Shown here piece after piece: positions 9,843-20,795 of a DNA stretch of 20,992 nt. Origin of the DNA: Hofstenia miamia. Taxonomy: Eukaryota > Xenacoelomorpha > Acoela > Hofsteniidae. The stretch lies in NCBI GenBank assembly GCA_900660155.1, contig CABFPE010001158.1, forward strand, positions 1-20,992, in the 5' to 3' direction. A program made the position numbers and the translations under genes. How positions within the stretch are numbered: the stretch's first letter is position 1; every line of letters starts with the position of its first letter. Under the pieces are notes generated by a model that saw only the letters and a list, made by a program, of their open reading frames with translations, had not been told where the DNA came from and did not search any database.

Positions 9843-11406
9843 ATGGTTCATTCAAAGAAAAAAACTAAAAGTAAACCTAGAACTAAAAAAACTCCTCAGA
9901 TGAGGAACACACCCAAAAATCAAGATGTAAATTTCTCCCCCACTGAAAGCAAACAATCCCCAATGGAGCAGGTATTGCAACCAGCAGAATTTACCAATGA
10001 TCTCACCATAATTCAGTTAATGGAAGTCATTGATAATAACACAGAAGAAAGAAAACAGTTGACAAAACAAATAGAGCAACTAACAGAAAGAATGATAGAA
10101 GTCAAGACAAAAAATGCTGAAAAAGAAAGGTTGATAAATGAATTAAAAGAGGATACAAGTCTTCAATTGACTGAACAAAGAAATTTGTTCCAGCAACAAA
10201 TTGAACAGTTGACGGAAGTAAATATGGAAATAAAAATTCAGAGCAAATGCTTACAAAAAATGATGATGGAGTTGCACAAAGAAAATGTAAGCTTACAAGA
10301 GGAGAATATAGTTAAACAACTGGAAATTGACAACTTAAAAGATGAATTATGGTTAATTGAATTAAAGAAAGGAGAAGTACAAACCATAGAAAACGTTGTA
10401 GTGGAGAAACCGCATAAATTAAACGCAGCAATACCACAGGTAGAAGCAACAATAGAGGATTATAAAAATACACAAACTGAAGAAGAATTTATAGCAAAGC
10501 TAGTGGAAAATGTAATGAAATAAGTTAAACAGAATTGTGAAAAACTGATTGAAAGTAAACTGATATTCCAGAACACCATATTATCAGAGGATGATGATAA
10601 TGATACATTGGTATGTAAGGCAATATTACCTAAATTCACAGGAAGAGTTGACAACTATTCACCTACATTTAATGAATGATTAGAAATTTTTGAAATGAGC
10701 ATGAAGGAAAGGAAAGTTATGCAACAGAGAGCAGCAGCTAGATTCCCACTATATCTAAGTGGCGCTGCATACCAGCATTATTTGGTATTGGAAACGCAGA
10801 CGAAAATGGACTATAAAAAACTAATAGGGGAATATCAGCAATACTATGATGACGAAAGCTTCAAAAGTCAGTACAGAATGTTGTTGAATGGAATGAAGAT
10901 GAACACTAGGGATGATTTACGTAACTATATGTCTCAAGTAGAGATGTTATTGAAGCTTAGTTCTAGAGAACACAGTTATTCAAAATATGACTTATTTGCA
11001 CATATTAGCAAAGGGTTACCAGAGGTGATTTGAACGCAATTTCAAATTAAATGTGATGCAGATGATTCATTGGATAAAATGATTTGAAAAGGCCTTGTGA
11101 TAGAAATTACAATGGAAAGTAATGCAAGAATTAACGAAAAATTGGGAATTAAACAATGAATCAAACAATAGTTAAAAAATAGGAGAAGAATTAGTGAAAA
11201 TAAAATTAAAGGATTGTATGATAAAACAGATAAAAAGGAAGGACTTGAAATGCCAGTTGTGTGGTAACAAAGAGCATACAAGGAAATATTGTAAACGACA
11301 AATAAATTGGATAGAAGAGGAGGATGCATACTTTGATGAAGAGGATCTGTTGGAAAATGAAGAAGAAGAAGAAATCAAATTGATAGGAATGGAAAATTTA
11401 AACTAG
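9843..11406 (+). pseudogene. gag: gag, copy B, first copy of the duplicated part
   Basis: This is the best N-terminus in the window. The ATG at 9843 begins MVHSKKKTKSKPRTKKTPQ, a Lys-rich stretch resembling a nuclear-localisation or RNA-binding tail. Residues about 60-180 form a long heptad-like coiled coil (LTKQIEQLTERM, FQQQIEQLTEVN, LQEENIVKQLEIDNLKDEL). In-frame stops follow at 10521 (TAA for CAA), 10677 (TGA for TGG), 11031 and 11085 (TGA for CGA). The retrotransposon-gag region continues in frame between them (LYLSGAAYQHYLVLET). A deletion of about 50 bases near 11130-11185 changes frame. The zinc knuckle CQLCGNKEHTRKYC lies at about 11250-11291 and the Glu-rich tail ends at the TAG at 11404. 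A coiled coil of this length in front of a Ty3-type Gag is unusual. Confidence 0.85.
11397..11406 (+). promoter_or_regulatory. -1 frameshift site, copy B first arm
   Basis: TTTAAAC directly precedes the gag TAG (11404-11406) in slippery phase, identical to 1776-1785. The following hairpin arms AGAGG and CCTCT are also present. Confidence 0.75.
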
Positions 11407-11763
11407 AGGGAGCACTGCCTCTGAAAAAAAGAGCACCCATATTAATAGTAACTGATCTGCTAAAAACAAACACAATAACAGTTGTGATTAATGATGTAAT
11501 GGTAGACGCAACAGTGGATACAGGAGCAGTAATATCGATAATAACAGATGAGTGTGCAACAAAAGTTGGATTTCAAAGGAAGCAGCTGAATAAGGAAAAC
11601 AACAGATTGATAAATGCTTCAGGCGACTATATAGATGTGAAAGGTAAATTGGAAAATATACCGATAAGAGTGGCAAATACTACCTTTTACCAAACATTTA
11701 CAGTAGTTGATATGGAGAAAAATCAATTACCATATGAAGTGATACTGGGAAATGATTTTCTAA
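11400..11763 (+). pseudogene. pol: protease fragment of pol, first arm
   Basis: In the -1 frame after the slippery site, the product includes VDATVDTGAVISII with an intact DTG at about 11517-11525 and ILGNDFL at the end, the usual two landmarks of retropepsin-type proteases. It is cut off at the N at 11764, where the sequence jumps back into gag. The protease cleaves the Gag and Gag-Pol polyproteins. Confidence 0.8.
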
Positions 11764-11764
11764 N
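11764..11764. other. single N at a duplication joint
   Basis: An undetermined base separates the end of the left arm from the restart at gag. Such a lone N at a joint between two overlapping copies is typical of a contig join made during assembly. See also 19832. Confidence 0.8.
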
Positions 11765-11766
11765 GA

Positions 11767-12333
11767 ATGAAGATGAACACTAGGGATGATTTACATAACT
11801 ATATGTCCCAAGTAGAGAGGTTATTGAAGCTTAGTTCTAGAGAACAAAGGTATTCGAAATACGACTTATTTGCACATATTAGCAAAGGGTTACCAGAGGC
11901 AATTCAAACGCAATTTCAAATTAAGTGTGATGCAGATGATTTGTTGGATAAAATGATTCGAAAAGGCCTTGCAATACAAATTACAATGGAAAGTAATGCA
12001 AGAATTAACGAAAAATCAACGATTGGGAAACAAACAATGAATCGAACAATGCCAATGATTAACAAACCAACAACTAAACCAATAGTTAAAAAATCGGGAG
12101 AAGAATTAGTGAAAATAAAATTAAAGGATGGTATGATAAAACAGATAAAAAGGAAGGACTTGAAATGCCAGTTGTGTGGTAACAAAGAGCATACAAGGAA
12201 ATATTGTAAACGACAAATAAATTGGATAGAAGAGGAGGATGCATACTTTGATGAAGAGGATCTGATGGAAAATGAAGAGGAACAAGAAGAAGAGGAAGAA
12301 ATCAAATTGATAGGAATGGAAAATTTAAACTAG
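11767..12333 (+). pseudogene. gag: gag C-terminal part, copy B second arm
   Basis: The open frame begins inside gag (MKMNTRDDLHNYMSQVERLL) and runs 188 codons without a stop through the end of the gag region, the zinc knuckle CQLCGNKEHTRKYC (about 12166-12207) and the Glu-rich tail to the TAG at 12331. The N-terminal half is absent because of the joint at 11764. The methionine is internal, not a true start. This is the most intact gag C-terminus in the window. Confidence 0.8.
12324..12333 (+). promoter_or_regulatory. -1 frameshift site, copy B second arm
   Basis: TTTAAAC at 12324-12330 with the gag stop TAG at 12331-12333 in slippery phase; the -1 frame opens directly into the protease ORF, which stays open to 13673. 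Third conserved instance in the window. Confidence 0.8.
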
Positions 12334-15300
12334 AGGGAGCACTGCCTCTGAAAAAACGAGCACCCATATTAATAGTAACTGATCTGCTAAAAACAAACAC
12401 AATAACAGTTGTGATTAATGGTGTAATGGTAGACGCAACAGTGGATACGGGAGCAGTAATATCGATAATAACAGATGAGTGTGCAACAAAAGTTGGATTT
12501 CAAAGGAAGCAGCTGAATAAGGAAAACAATAGATTGATAAATGCTTCAGGCGACTATATAGATGTGAAAGGTAAATTGGAAAATATACCCATAAGAGTGG
12601 CAAATACTACATTTTACCAAACATTTACAGTAGTTGATATGGAGAAAAATCAATTACCATATGAAGTGATACTGGGAAATGATTTTCTAACGGAAAATAA
12701 ATGTATCATAGACTACAATAAAAGAACAATAACAGTCCAAGAGGAAGTAATAACGACTTATGAAGACCAAAATGTTAATAATACAATAACGTTCAAGCTG
12801 ACGCAAGATGTGAAAATATTGCCAAATAACTGGAAGATGTGTGAAATTGAGACAATGGACAAAGTGAATATGGAAACGATGATATATAGTCAGGTGGATA
12901 TAAACACAAAAAGAGTATTGATTCCATCAATTTTATGTACTGTAAAAGAAGGTAAAGGATGGATACCAGTGTTAAATGCAACGAACCATATAGTTAACAT
13001 AAACAGAGAAAAAGTGACTATAAAAGGGAAACGAGTAAAGTCTGAAAAGCAGATGGTGAATAAAACAATTAACATAATAGCAGAAAAGGAGACGCTGACA
13101 TTCCAGATACCAGAGATTAAAGAGGAAGAGTATCAACATTTAAATGAAGGAGAAAAAGAAGAGTTAATAAGAATTCTGAACAAGCACAACAAAATATTTA
13201 ATTTTGGCGAAATTAGTGTGGGAAAGGCGATTGGAGAAATGCATAGGATTATTACCACAACAGATGAGCTGATTAGGTTACCTTGTAGAAGAGTACCTGA
13301 GAATTTGAAAGAAAATTACAACACCATTCTAAACAAGTTAATTGATAATAAAATTATAAGGCCAAGCAAAAGCCTTTACGCATCACCAACAGTATTTGTG
13401 AAACAGTGTGATAAATATAGATTGTGCATAGACTTCAGAAAGTTGAATGATGTAATGAAGGAAGATGCTTATCCTTTACTGAGGATAGATGATATGATTA
13501 ATGAATCAACAAAAAACAAATATTTTATCTGTATCAATCTATGTAAAGCTTATTGGCAAGTGCCAATGCAACCGAAGGACATTGAAAAGACAGCATTTAT
13601 AACGCCATATGGCTTATTTGAATGGATGTACATGGCTTTCGGACTCTGTGATACACCGGGGACATTCCAATGATACGTAACAAAAGTACTCAAACAAGAT
13701 AAGAAGAAGATGGAGGAAAGAGTGTGCGCATATATAGATTATATACTGGTTGCGAGTAATACAATAGAAGAACACTTAGAGAAGCTAGATAGAACACTGA
13801 CAATTTTGTATAACGCGGGATTATGAGTTAATGGAAAAAAATGTGAACTCTTAAAAACCAAAGTGGTGTTTCTAGGTAGAAAGATACAACAAGGTATAAT
13901 TAAAATGAAAAACAATGTGAAAGAAATGATTCTCAAGATTAAAAGTCCGAAAACGAAAAAGGATGTGCAAAGAATAATGGACTTCATTAATTATTAGGGT
14001 TCATTCATATCAAACATTGCTCAAAAGACAAATAAGATAACAGTGCTACTAAAGAAGTCAAAACCATTTGAGTGGACGTGGAAAGAAGAAGAACAGTTAG
14101 AGAACATAAAAAGCAAGCTCACAAAAATGCCATCACTAAATACACCTGATTATCAGGAGGAATTTATTTTGGATTGCGATGCAAGTAACATAGCAAAAGG
14201 GGCATGTTTGGGTCAGATGAAAAACGGGAGAGAAGTCCCAATACAATTCTTTAGCAGATTGTTGAAGGCCAGTGAAGAGAATTACGGTTCAACAAAATTA
14301 GAAATGTTGGCGTTAGTAGAAAGTATAAAGAAATTTAGATACTTTCTAATCGGACAAAAATTTAAAGTTCAGACTGATAATAGTGGTCTAGCATGGTTGA
14401 AAAAATTTTCAGGTGATAAATCGTTGATTGTATCTTGTTGGATAGAGTACTTAAATGAATTCAGATTTATGATAGAGCATAGAAAAGGTACCCTACATAA
14501 GAACGCCGATTTTTGGACTGCATTGCCAGAGTATCAAAGAGATGTGAAAAAACAAGAAGGAGAAAAGAAAAAATTCGATTTTTTACACCATAATGAATAT
14601 AAAGAGTTACCAGAAATTAATGAAGATAAAAAAGGTCAGGCCATAATGCCTATTGTAATAAAAGAGGAGATTGAAGAAAGTGAAATTGTTCAGAAACAAA
14701 AAATGGATATGGTAATGGCTGAAATAAGAGAAAAATTGACAAATCCGGACAAACAGCTAAGCAAGGAAGTGAATAGTTATTACTGAAGGTATATGGGGAA
14801 AATAAATGAAAGTGGATTACTATACATGCAAGGGAAGACACTTAGGATAGCAATCCCAGAAAATTATAAAAGGGACTTGGTGAAGAAAATTCACGAGAAA
14901 GGACACATTGGAATTCTCCAAACAGAACAAACTTTTAATGCACAGTTTATAACAATAAGAATTCGAAAATTTGTGGAAGACGTGATAAATATATGTACTA
15001 CATGTTTGTTGAATAATAAGAGTCATTTTCTGCAACAAACTGCGCCACTAGAAAAAATTATAGCAACTGCACTGAACCAAATAGTATATGTTGACCTGCA
15101 AAAATTGTCGCAAGAAGATGAGGGTTATCAATACATTTTGGTGATAGCTGATAATTTCACTAAATATGCTAGAATGATCCCATTGGACTCTACAACTGCA
15201 AAAATAGAAGCGGAGAAAATAATGAAGGAATGGATATTGAAATTTGGACCAATGGAGGTAATAGTATCTGACAGAGGAGTGCAGTTTGAAAGTAAGTTAT

Positions 15301-16250
15301 TTGAAGAGATGGCGAAATTGATGGAAATCATGACAGAAAAAACGACGGCATATCACCCACAAGTGAATGGCGCAGTGGAAAGTTTGAATAGAACAATGAT
15401 TAAATTAATAAGAGTGTTGACATCGAGAGTTGGTGGAAGAGATTGGCTAGAGGTAGTAGAGATGGTAGAGTATTTTTATAATACTTCAATACATTCTACT
15501 ACAGGAATAACACTATTTAAAGCAATGTACTGAAGGGAAGCAGCAACGCCAATATCGATGCAATATAATAACTATGCAGAAAAACCAGATAATGAATACA
15601 TTAGAAAGATTAAGAGTCAATTAACAGGAATCCACAAAGCGATGTGCCATAACACGAAAAAGCCTGCAATAAGACAGTAGAAGAATTTTAATAAAAAGAT
15701 CTACGGAAAACCACACAAGAAGGGTGATAAGGTTTACATGTACACGTTAATGAGAACACAGGACGTAAACCAGGTAAGAAAATTAAAAACACAGTGGTCA
15801 GGGCCATTTATTATTTCCCAAACACTACCTAATAATAATTATAAACTTAATGACGGTAGGATTTTACACTTTCAAAACTTAAAACAGGCAATGAAAGACA
15901 TTGAACAAGCAAAACTAGATGAAAATGCACAATTTAAATTAGTTGAAAATAATGATGGTATATATAATGAAATGGATAATCTTGATAGCGTGGCAAAAGA
16001 AGAATTTCAAGAAGAGTATGCCCCTCAACAAGCAGAGGACGAGATAGAAAGAAGAGTGATGCCCCAGATTGCTGTAAAAAATAAAAATAAATACGACCCT
16101 GAGATATGGGATATTAATTTAGTAACTCCATTTAGATTTGATAATGAAGAGAGCCAGCAGTTGATCACCAATGAAGAGCAGAAGAGTACACAGGAGATCC
16201 CTGAAATCCGATCGTCATTTAAAGGGCGTGATGAGGGGAGAGAATACTAG
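12327..16250 (+). pseudogene. pol: pol, copy B (protease, RT, RNase H, integrase)
   Basis: This copy is in one frame throughout, interrupted by stops at 13671 (TGA), 13824 (TGA), 13995 (TAG), 14784 (TGA), 15531 (TGA) and 15678 (TAG). Protease has DTG and ILGNDFL. RT has LCIDFRK and YGLFEWMYMAFG, but motif A reads INLCKAYWQ (Asn at 13536-13538) and the YIDD box reads YIDY (13740-13742), so two catalytic Asp residues are lost. RNase H shows LDCDAS, KLEMLAL and TDNSG. Integrase shows HEKGH, CTTC, VDL, SDRG and GAVESLN. The tail WSGPFIISQ...HFQNLK is the GPF/Y module, followed by an acidic extension. The 20 bases missing from copy A near 5085 are present here. TFQ-stop at 13671 falls where the family usually has TFQR. 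Confidence 0.9.
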
Positions 16251-16861
16251 CAGTAATAGTGGAAAGACTAGGTCTCCGCAATCTGATTGTCACTTAAAGG
16301 GCATGACGATGGAGCATTCTTTACCTAGTAACAAGAGAAGATGAGTAAGAAAGAAATCTCCTCAATCCAATTGTCATTTAAAGGGCATGAGGATGGAGAG
16401 TGTGACACTAACTAACAAAAGAAGAAGAGTAAGAAGGAAGTCTCCTCAATCTGATTGTCATTTAAAGGGCATGAGGATGGAGACAACACCACAGAGATCA
16501 CCCTCAACCAAATGTCATTGTAAAAGAGGGCCATTGTCAGGATACCAATCGTCAATTAAAGGGCGTGAGGTTGGAAGGAAAATCAAGCTTGTCAATGGAA
16601 CACTCCCCCACATCCAGCGGAACTCAAAGCCAATTAAAGGGCAGAGAGTATAAAGCTACGCTAGTAGGTCCTCCTCTGCAATTAAAGGCAGCAGGAACCG
16701 AGATCCGAGGTCAATACATTGACCCAGATATACAGGATATAAGCGAGGGATCAGAAATGGCTCACTTGCAACAACGACACACAGTTCACAACCTTTCTTG
16801 CATAGACAGTCATCCATTACAACTAAGTCATCAAGATCTGAAGAATGAGAAAGCAGAATGA
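16144..16861 (+). pseudogene. repeat-rich, Arg-rich ORF overlapping the end of pol, copy B
   Basis: In the +1 frame relative to pol, an ATG at 16144 aligns with the copy A ATG at 5575. It is interrupted by TGA at 16162 (CAA in A) and at 16342 (AGA in the next unit). The product contains repeats of about 28 residues, KSPQSDCHLKGMRMES with NKRRRVRRK between. After about 16485 the repeat motif continues one frame over (RQLKGVRLEG, SQLKGREYK, LQLKAAG), consistent with a single-base indel, and that frame runs open to a TGA at 16859-16861. The stop overlaps the ATG of ORF3 (ATGA). The protein is highly basic at first and then mixed, with no membrane segment. Its function is unknown. It may have been the N-terminus of ORF3; this is inference. 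Confidence 0.5.
16165..16691 (+). repeat. degenerate tandem array with TTAAAGGGC core
   Basis: The AAAGGG core occurs at 16221, 16296, 16380, 16464, 16558 and 16636, with weaker units near 16522 and 16684. Spacings of 75, 84, 84, 94, 78 and 48 centre on 84 bases (28 codons). Clear units are preceded by CAATCTGATTG, a small palindrome, and followed by a purine-rich GAGGATGGAG. Copy A keeps only the first two units. Confidence 0.8.
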
Positions 16862-18829
16862 CGAAAATTGGGAAGGATAAAATTCACCCATACTTCATTG
16901 CAAATAGGAAAATTCGTTATAATTCGCAGGACAACTTGTCACTGGAAACAAAAAGATTTTTACAACAACACTCCTCAACAAAGGAAACAGAGTCATCAGT
17001 AATCCCCAATGTGATCGACAAGCAGAACAAGCCAGTGTGTAATACAATTATATCATATGCAAGAAGTATGAAGGAGCATTTCAACAGACCATATTTCAAA
17101 AGTACTACACACATAACGTTTGAGGAGGCATTTATGCTGAAGGATGTTCAGAAGTTCATCAAAAACAAAAATAAATTAATCGAAAAATGTGAACAAGTCA
17201 ATTTAGACAGAGAACATCTGACAATGATATACTTTATTAAGCAGATGGAAATGACCTCCAGAAACCTCGAGGTGAATACAGAGGATACATTGAAACTGGC
17301 CAAAGAGTACAAGACAAAAGTAATTGTGATCGCAAACTCTCAAAGAAATGAAGAGATGCCAGAGTTTCTACAGACATTAGAAGAGAAATTGGAAAATTTT
17401 TTTATAATGAACACAAATGGCGAAGCGATATCAGAGATGATCAACATAGACTTGCAGATCAACACTATAGCGCCAGTGGAAAGAATAATGGTTGAGCTGA
17501 AAATAGCTATAGATATGTACTACCAAGTAAGAACGATGGAATTACTTGGGATCACAGAAAATCTGGAGGAAATAGGAAATCTGTATATAAAGTGCAGCAT
17601 GAATCAGACTCGAGAGCACTTGAAAAATATCATGGATGTGTGGAAAGAAATGAAAACAGAAAAACCAGTACATGAGGAATGGCCTGTCATTGATATAAAA
17701 TCGCCCATAAAACTTATCATAAAATGGTGGAGATGGCATTATTGGAAATTAGAAAAGCACACGAAATGGACTCCAAGCAAAACTTTAGAAATATGATTTT
17801 TGAAGAAATTAACGCACCACATATATGTGCAAGAACGTCGGTATTGATACTCAATATAGCATTGACAAACAATGAAAAGTTGGTTTTGCCAATAAGATGA
17901 AAAGAAAGAAAAAATATAGCAAAGAATAAACAATATGAGATAGCTATAGTGCCAATACCAATCAACATAAAACAGTGGTTGTTACAATACACGTGGATAT
18001 ACTCTGATTATCACCAACTAAAAAAGTACAACAAAAGTTCGAAAAGTACTATGTACGTTTGTTAACGCACAACATACATTGGGAAGACCGAGTATTGTAG
18101 AACTTGCCAACAAAACAGGAATATGTCCTGCTGAGATAGACATACTGAATGATGAAGCAAAGAAGTTTATGTGGGGAGCTACTTCGAATACAAAATTGAG
18201 AGCACTCAAACAGCAACCATGGATGACAACGCGGAATTTGATAAGAAGAGAGAGTGCCAGTACACTGGAAACAATCCAGAAAATAGCAGCAAAAGAAATA
18301 AACAAAACAATCACGCAGGAAATGAAGAAATACATTTGAGAATACCTGCAATGTGCCTACACAAAGATAATTAAGAAATCTGAAGTCATGTGGAAGGAAG
18401 GAGAAAATAGACCAATAGAGATTATAGAAATGGTCAGCAAATCACAGGATGAAATGAGAATGGAAGAGTTATAGCTACAATCGAATGCGATCGCACTAAC
18501 CCCGAACACACAACAAGAGATAGATAAAGTCAATTTGGAAAAGTGGGGCAAAAAAGAACCAAGTGAAATATCTTGGGTTGACACAGATGATGAATGTCTC
18601 CTGGTAGAGATTACTGTACAAAGAGAAAAGACAGACAATATAGTACAAAGAATATATGGAGAAGTGTATGAAAGAGAAACAAAGTTGATGATAAAAATAT
18701 TGTGTACAGAAGCATTCACAAAGCAAGAGATAAATCAAATGTTACAGCTGAATAATCAGCTGACTGTTGATATTGAATGTATTACATCAAAATTTTTGAT
18801 GAAGGCCAAAACTGCACAAAACCTCATGA

Positions 18830-19831
18830 GACATGGACTAAGTAACATGTTTTGGGAAAATATAAAGACAAGTAAAAATAATTATCCTGCATCATTTGGG
18901 ATGGTAACAATGTCGTGAATGGAGGGATTGTATGAAGAGATCAAATGACAAACATTAACTACGTTGCTAAAGTGTACACTGCCACCAACAATTTTTGTAC
19001 CTATGCTGTTACCAACATGGCGATTGAAAAATAAGAAAGCAGTAAAAGCTTTATGGCATGTATGTGAACAAATTGGAGGACGCAGAAAGAATCGTAAAGG
19101 GGGCGAACAAATAGAAGAAATCAGAAAGAATACTAATTTGCGAAAGAGACAATAAAGAAAAGATATACCTTGAAGGAACAGTAACTAAATAGGATTTATA
19201 CTGTGAAGGAGAAGTTACTCCATACGATTTATACTGTGATGGAGAAGTGGTACACAAACAAATAAAAAAGGTGCAGGGTGAAATTGAAAAAAGAAGTACA
19301 CAAAAGGTGATGTTATTTTCCGGAATAAATGACATAGTATGGGGTGAGTTATGGAGTCCTCAGTACAGATACTACAATGTTATGTGGAGAGTTGAAATTA
19401 TAACAATGATATGATCCAGATCAGATAACTCGAGAAGAAGTGAAAATTAACATAAGCACATTTTATGATGAAGCTTCTATATCGAAATCATTGAGGTCTA
19501 CATACGAATTTTTCTATCACAATACAGCAGTAAGCACAGAATTGGCACATACAAGTAGAGTAGACACTATGATGACGCTGATGATAGCAATTAAAGGCTT
19601 GAAACTATATGAAAAATATTGTGAGAAGTTCAATGGCAAGTTAAACAAACTGAGGAGCATGTGTACAATTTCAAACAAGTTGAAAAATCCTATGTTTCTA
19701 AGACATAAGAAGATGGTGACAACAGAAAAGGAGGTTGTGCTTAAGCTTACAAAAGATGAGAAGTTTGAGATAACAGAGTGGGAAATGCAAGATGCTAACA
19801 ACATGATAAAACAGGCTGTTGAGATGGTCCA
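18830..19831 (+). repeat. direct duplication in ORF3, left arm
   Basis: This arm begins GACATGGACTAAGTAACATG and matches 19833-20795 nearly base for base, apart from a 33-base tandem duplication and local differences near 19095-19150. It ends GAGATGGTCCA followed by N. Confidence 0.88.
19182..19247 (+). repeat. 33-base tandem duplication inside the left arm
   Basis: Two 33-base units (19182-19214 and 19215-19247) each contain GATTTATACTGTGANGGAGAAG. The right arm and the copy at 6912-8427 have one unit (TPYDLYCDGE). The first unit carries a TAG. It is a local slip in this arm only. Confidence 0.75.
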
Positions 19832-19832
19832 N
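19832..19832. other. single N at the second duplication joint
   Basis: This is the same arrangement as at 11764: the left arm ends, there is one N, and the sequence restarts about 1 kb upstream in the element. It suggests an assembly join of two overlapping contigs or alleles. Confidence 0.8.
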
Positions 19833-20795
19833 GACATGGACTAAGTAACATGTTTTGGGAAAATATAAAGACAAGTAAAAATAATTATCCTGCATCATTT
19901 GGGATGGTAACAATGTCGTGAATGGAGGGATTGTATGAAGAGATCAAATGACAAACATTAACTACGTTGCTAAAGTGTACACTGCCACCAACAATTTTTG
20001 TACCTATGCTGTTACCAACATGGCGATTGAAAAATAAGAAAGCAGTAAAAGCTTTATGGCATGTATGTGAACAAATTGGAGGACGCAGAAAGAATCGTAA
20101 AGGGCGAAAGATACAAGAAATCAAAAGATATACTAATTTGAAATGACAATAAAGAGAGGATATACATTGAAGGAACAGTAACTCCATATGATTTATACTG
20201 TGATGGAGAAGTGGTACACAAACAAATAAAAAAGGTGCAGGGTGAAATTGAAAAAAGAAGTACACAAAAGGTGATGTTATTTTCCGGAATAAATGACATA
20301 GTATGGGGTGAGTTATGGAGTCCTCAGTACAGATACTACAATGTTATGTGGAGAGTTGAAATTATAACAATGATATGATCCAGATCAGATAACTCGAGAA
20401 GAAGTGAAAATTAACATAAGCACATTTTATGATGAAGCTTCTATATCGAAATCATTGAGGTCTACATACGAATTTTTCTATCACAATACAGCAGTAAGCA
20501 CAGAATTGGCACATACAAGTAGAGTAGACACTATGATGACGCTGATGATAGCAATTAAAGGCTTGAAACTATATGAAAAATATTGTGAGAAGTTCAATGG
20601 CAAGTTAAACAAACTGAGGAGCATGTGTACAATTTCAAACAAGTTGAAAAATCCTATGTTTCTAAGACATAAGAAGATGGTGACAACAGAAAAGGAGGTT
20701 GTGCTTAAGCTTACGAAAGATGAGAAGTTTGAGATAACAGAGTGGGAAATGCAAGATGCTAACAACATGATAAAACAGGCTGTTGAGATGGTCCA
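19833..20795 (+). repeat. direct duplication in ORF3, right arm
   Basis: This repeats 18830-19831 and runs on without a break into the ORF3 C-terminus, polypurine tract and LTR. It contains the open stretch 20404-20823 that ends the ORF. Confidence 0.88.

Larger units (their letters stand above)
10891..11763 (+). repeat. direct duplication, left arm (gag to protease)
   Basis: This arm begins GAATGAAGATGAACACTAGG and matches 11765-12690, the right arm, in order along its length. The left arm lacks about 50 bases near 11130-11185 and carries two extra stops. It ends at GATTTTCTAA, immediately followed by N. Confidence 0.85.
11765..12690 (+). repeat. direct duplication, right arm
   Basis: This repeats 10891-11763 (middle of gag to protease) and continues without a break into the rest of pol. 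It keeps the segment missing in the left arm and lacks the left arm's stops at 11031 and 11085. Confidence 0.85.

Noticed and set aside
16213..16691. CRISPR array
   Set aside because: The units are degenerate, keep coding phase and have no constant repeat with unique spacers. The context is a eukaryotic retrotransposon.
10521..18948. UGA reassigned as a sense codon, since most in-frame stops are TGA
   Set aside because: The aligned codons are CGA, CAA, AGA and TGG, not one amino acid, and TAA and TAG stops also occur. CpG decay of CGA explains most of the pattern.
280..20768. Many minus-strand ORFs of 60-145 codons
   Set aside because: They are antisense shadows of A-rich gag, pol and ORF3. 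Their Phe/Ser/Leu-rich composition follows from that, and they hold no recognisable domain.
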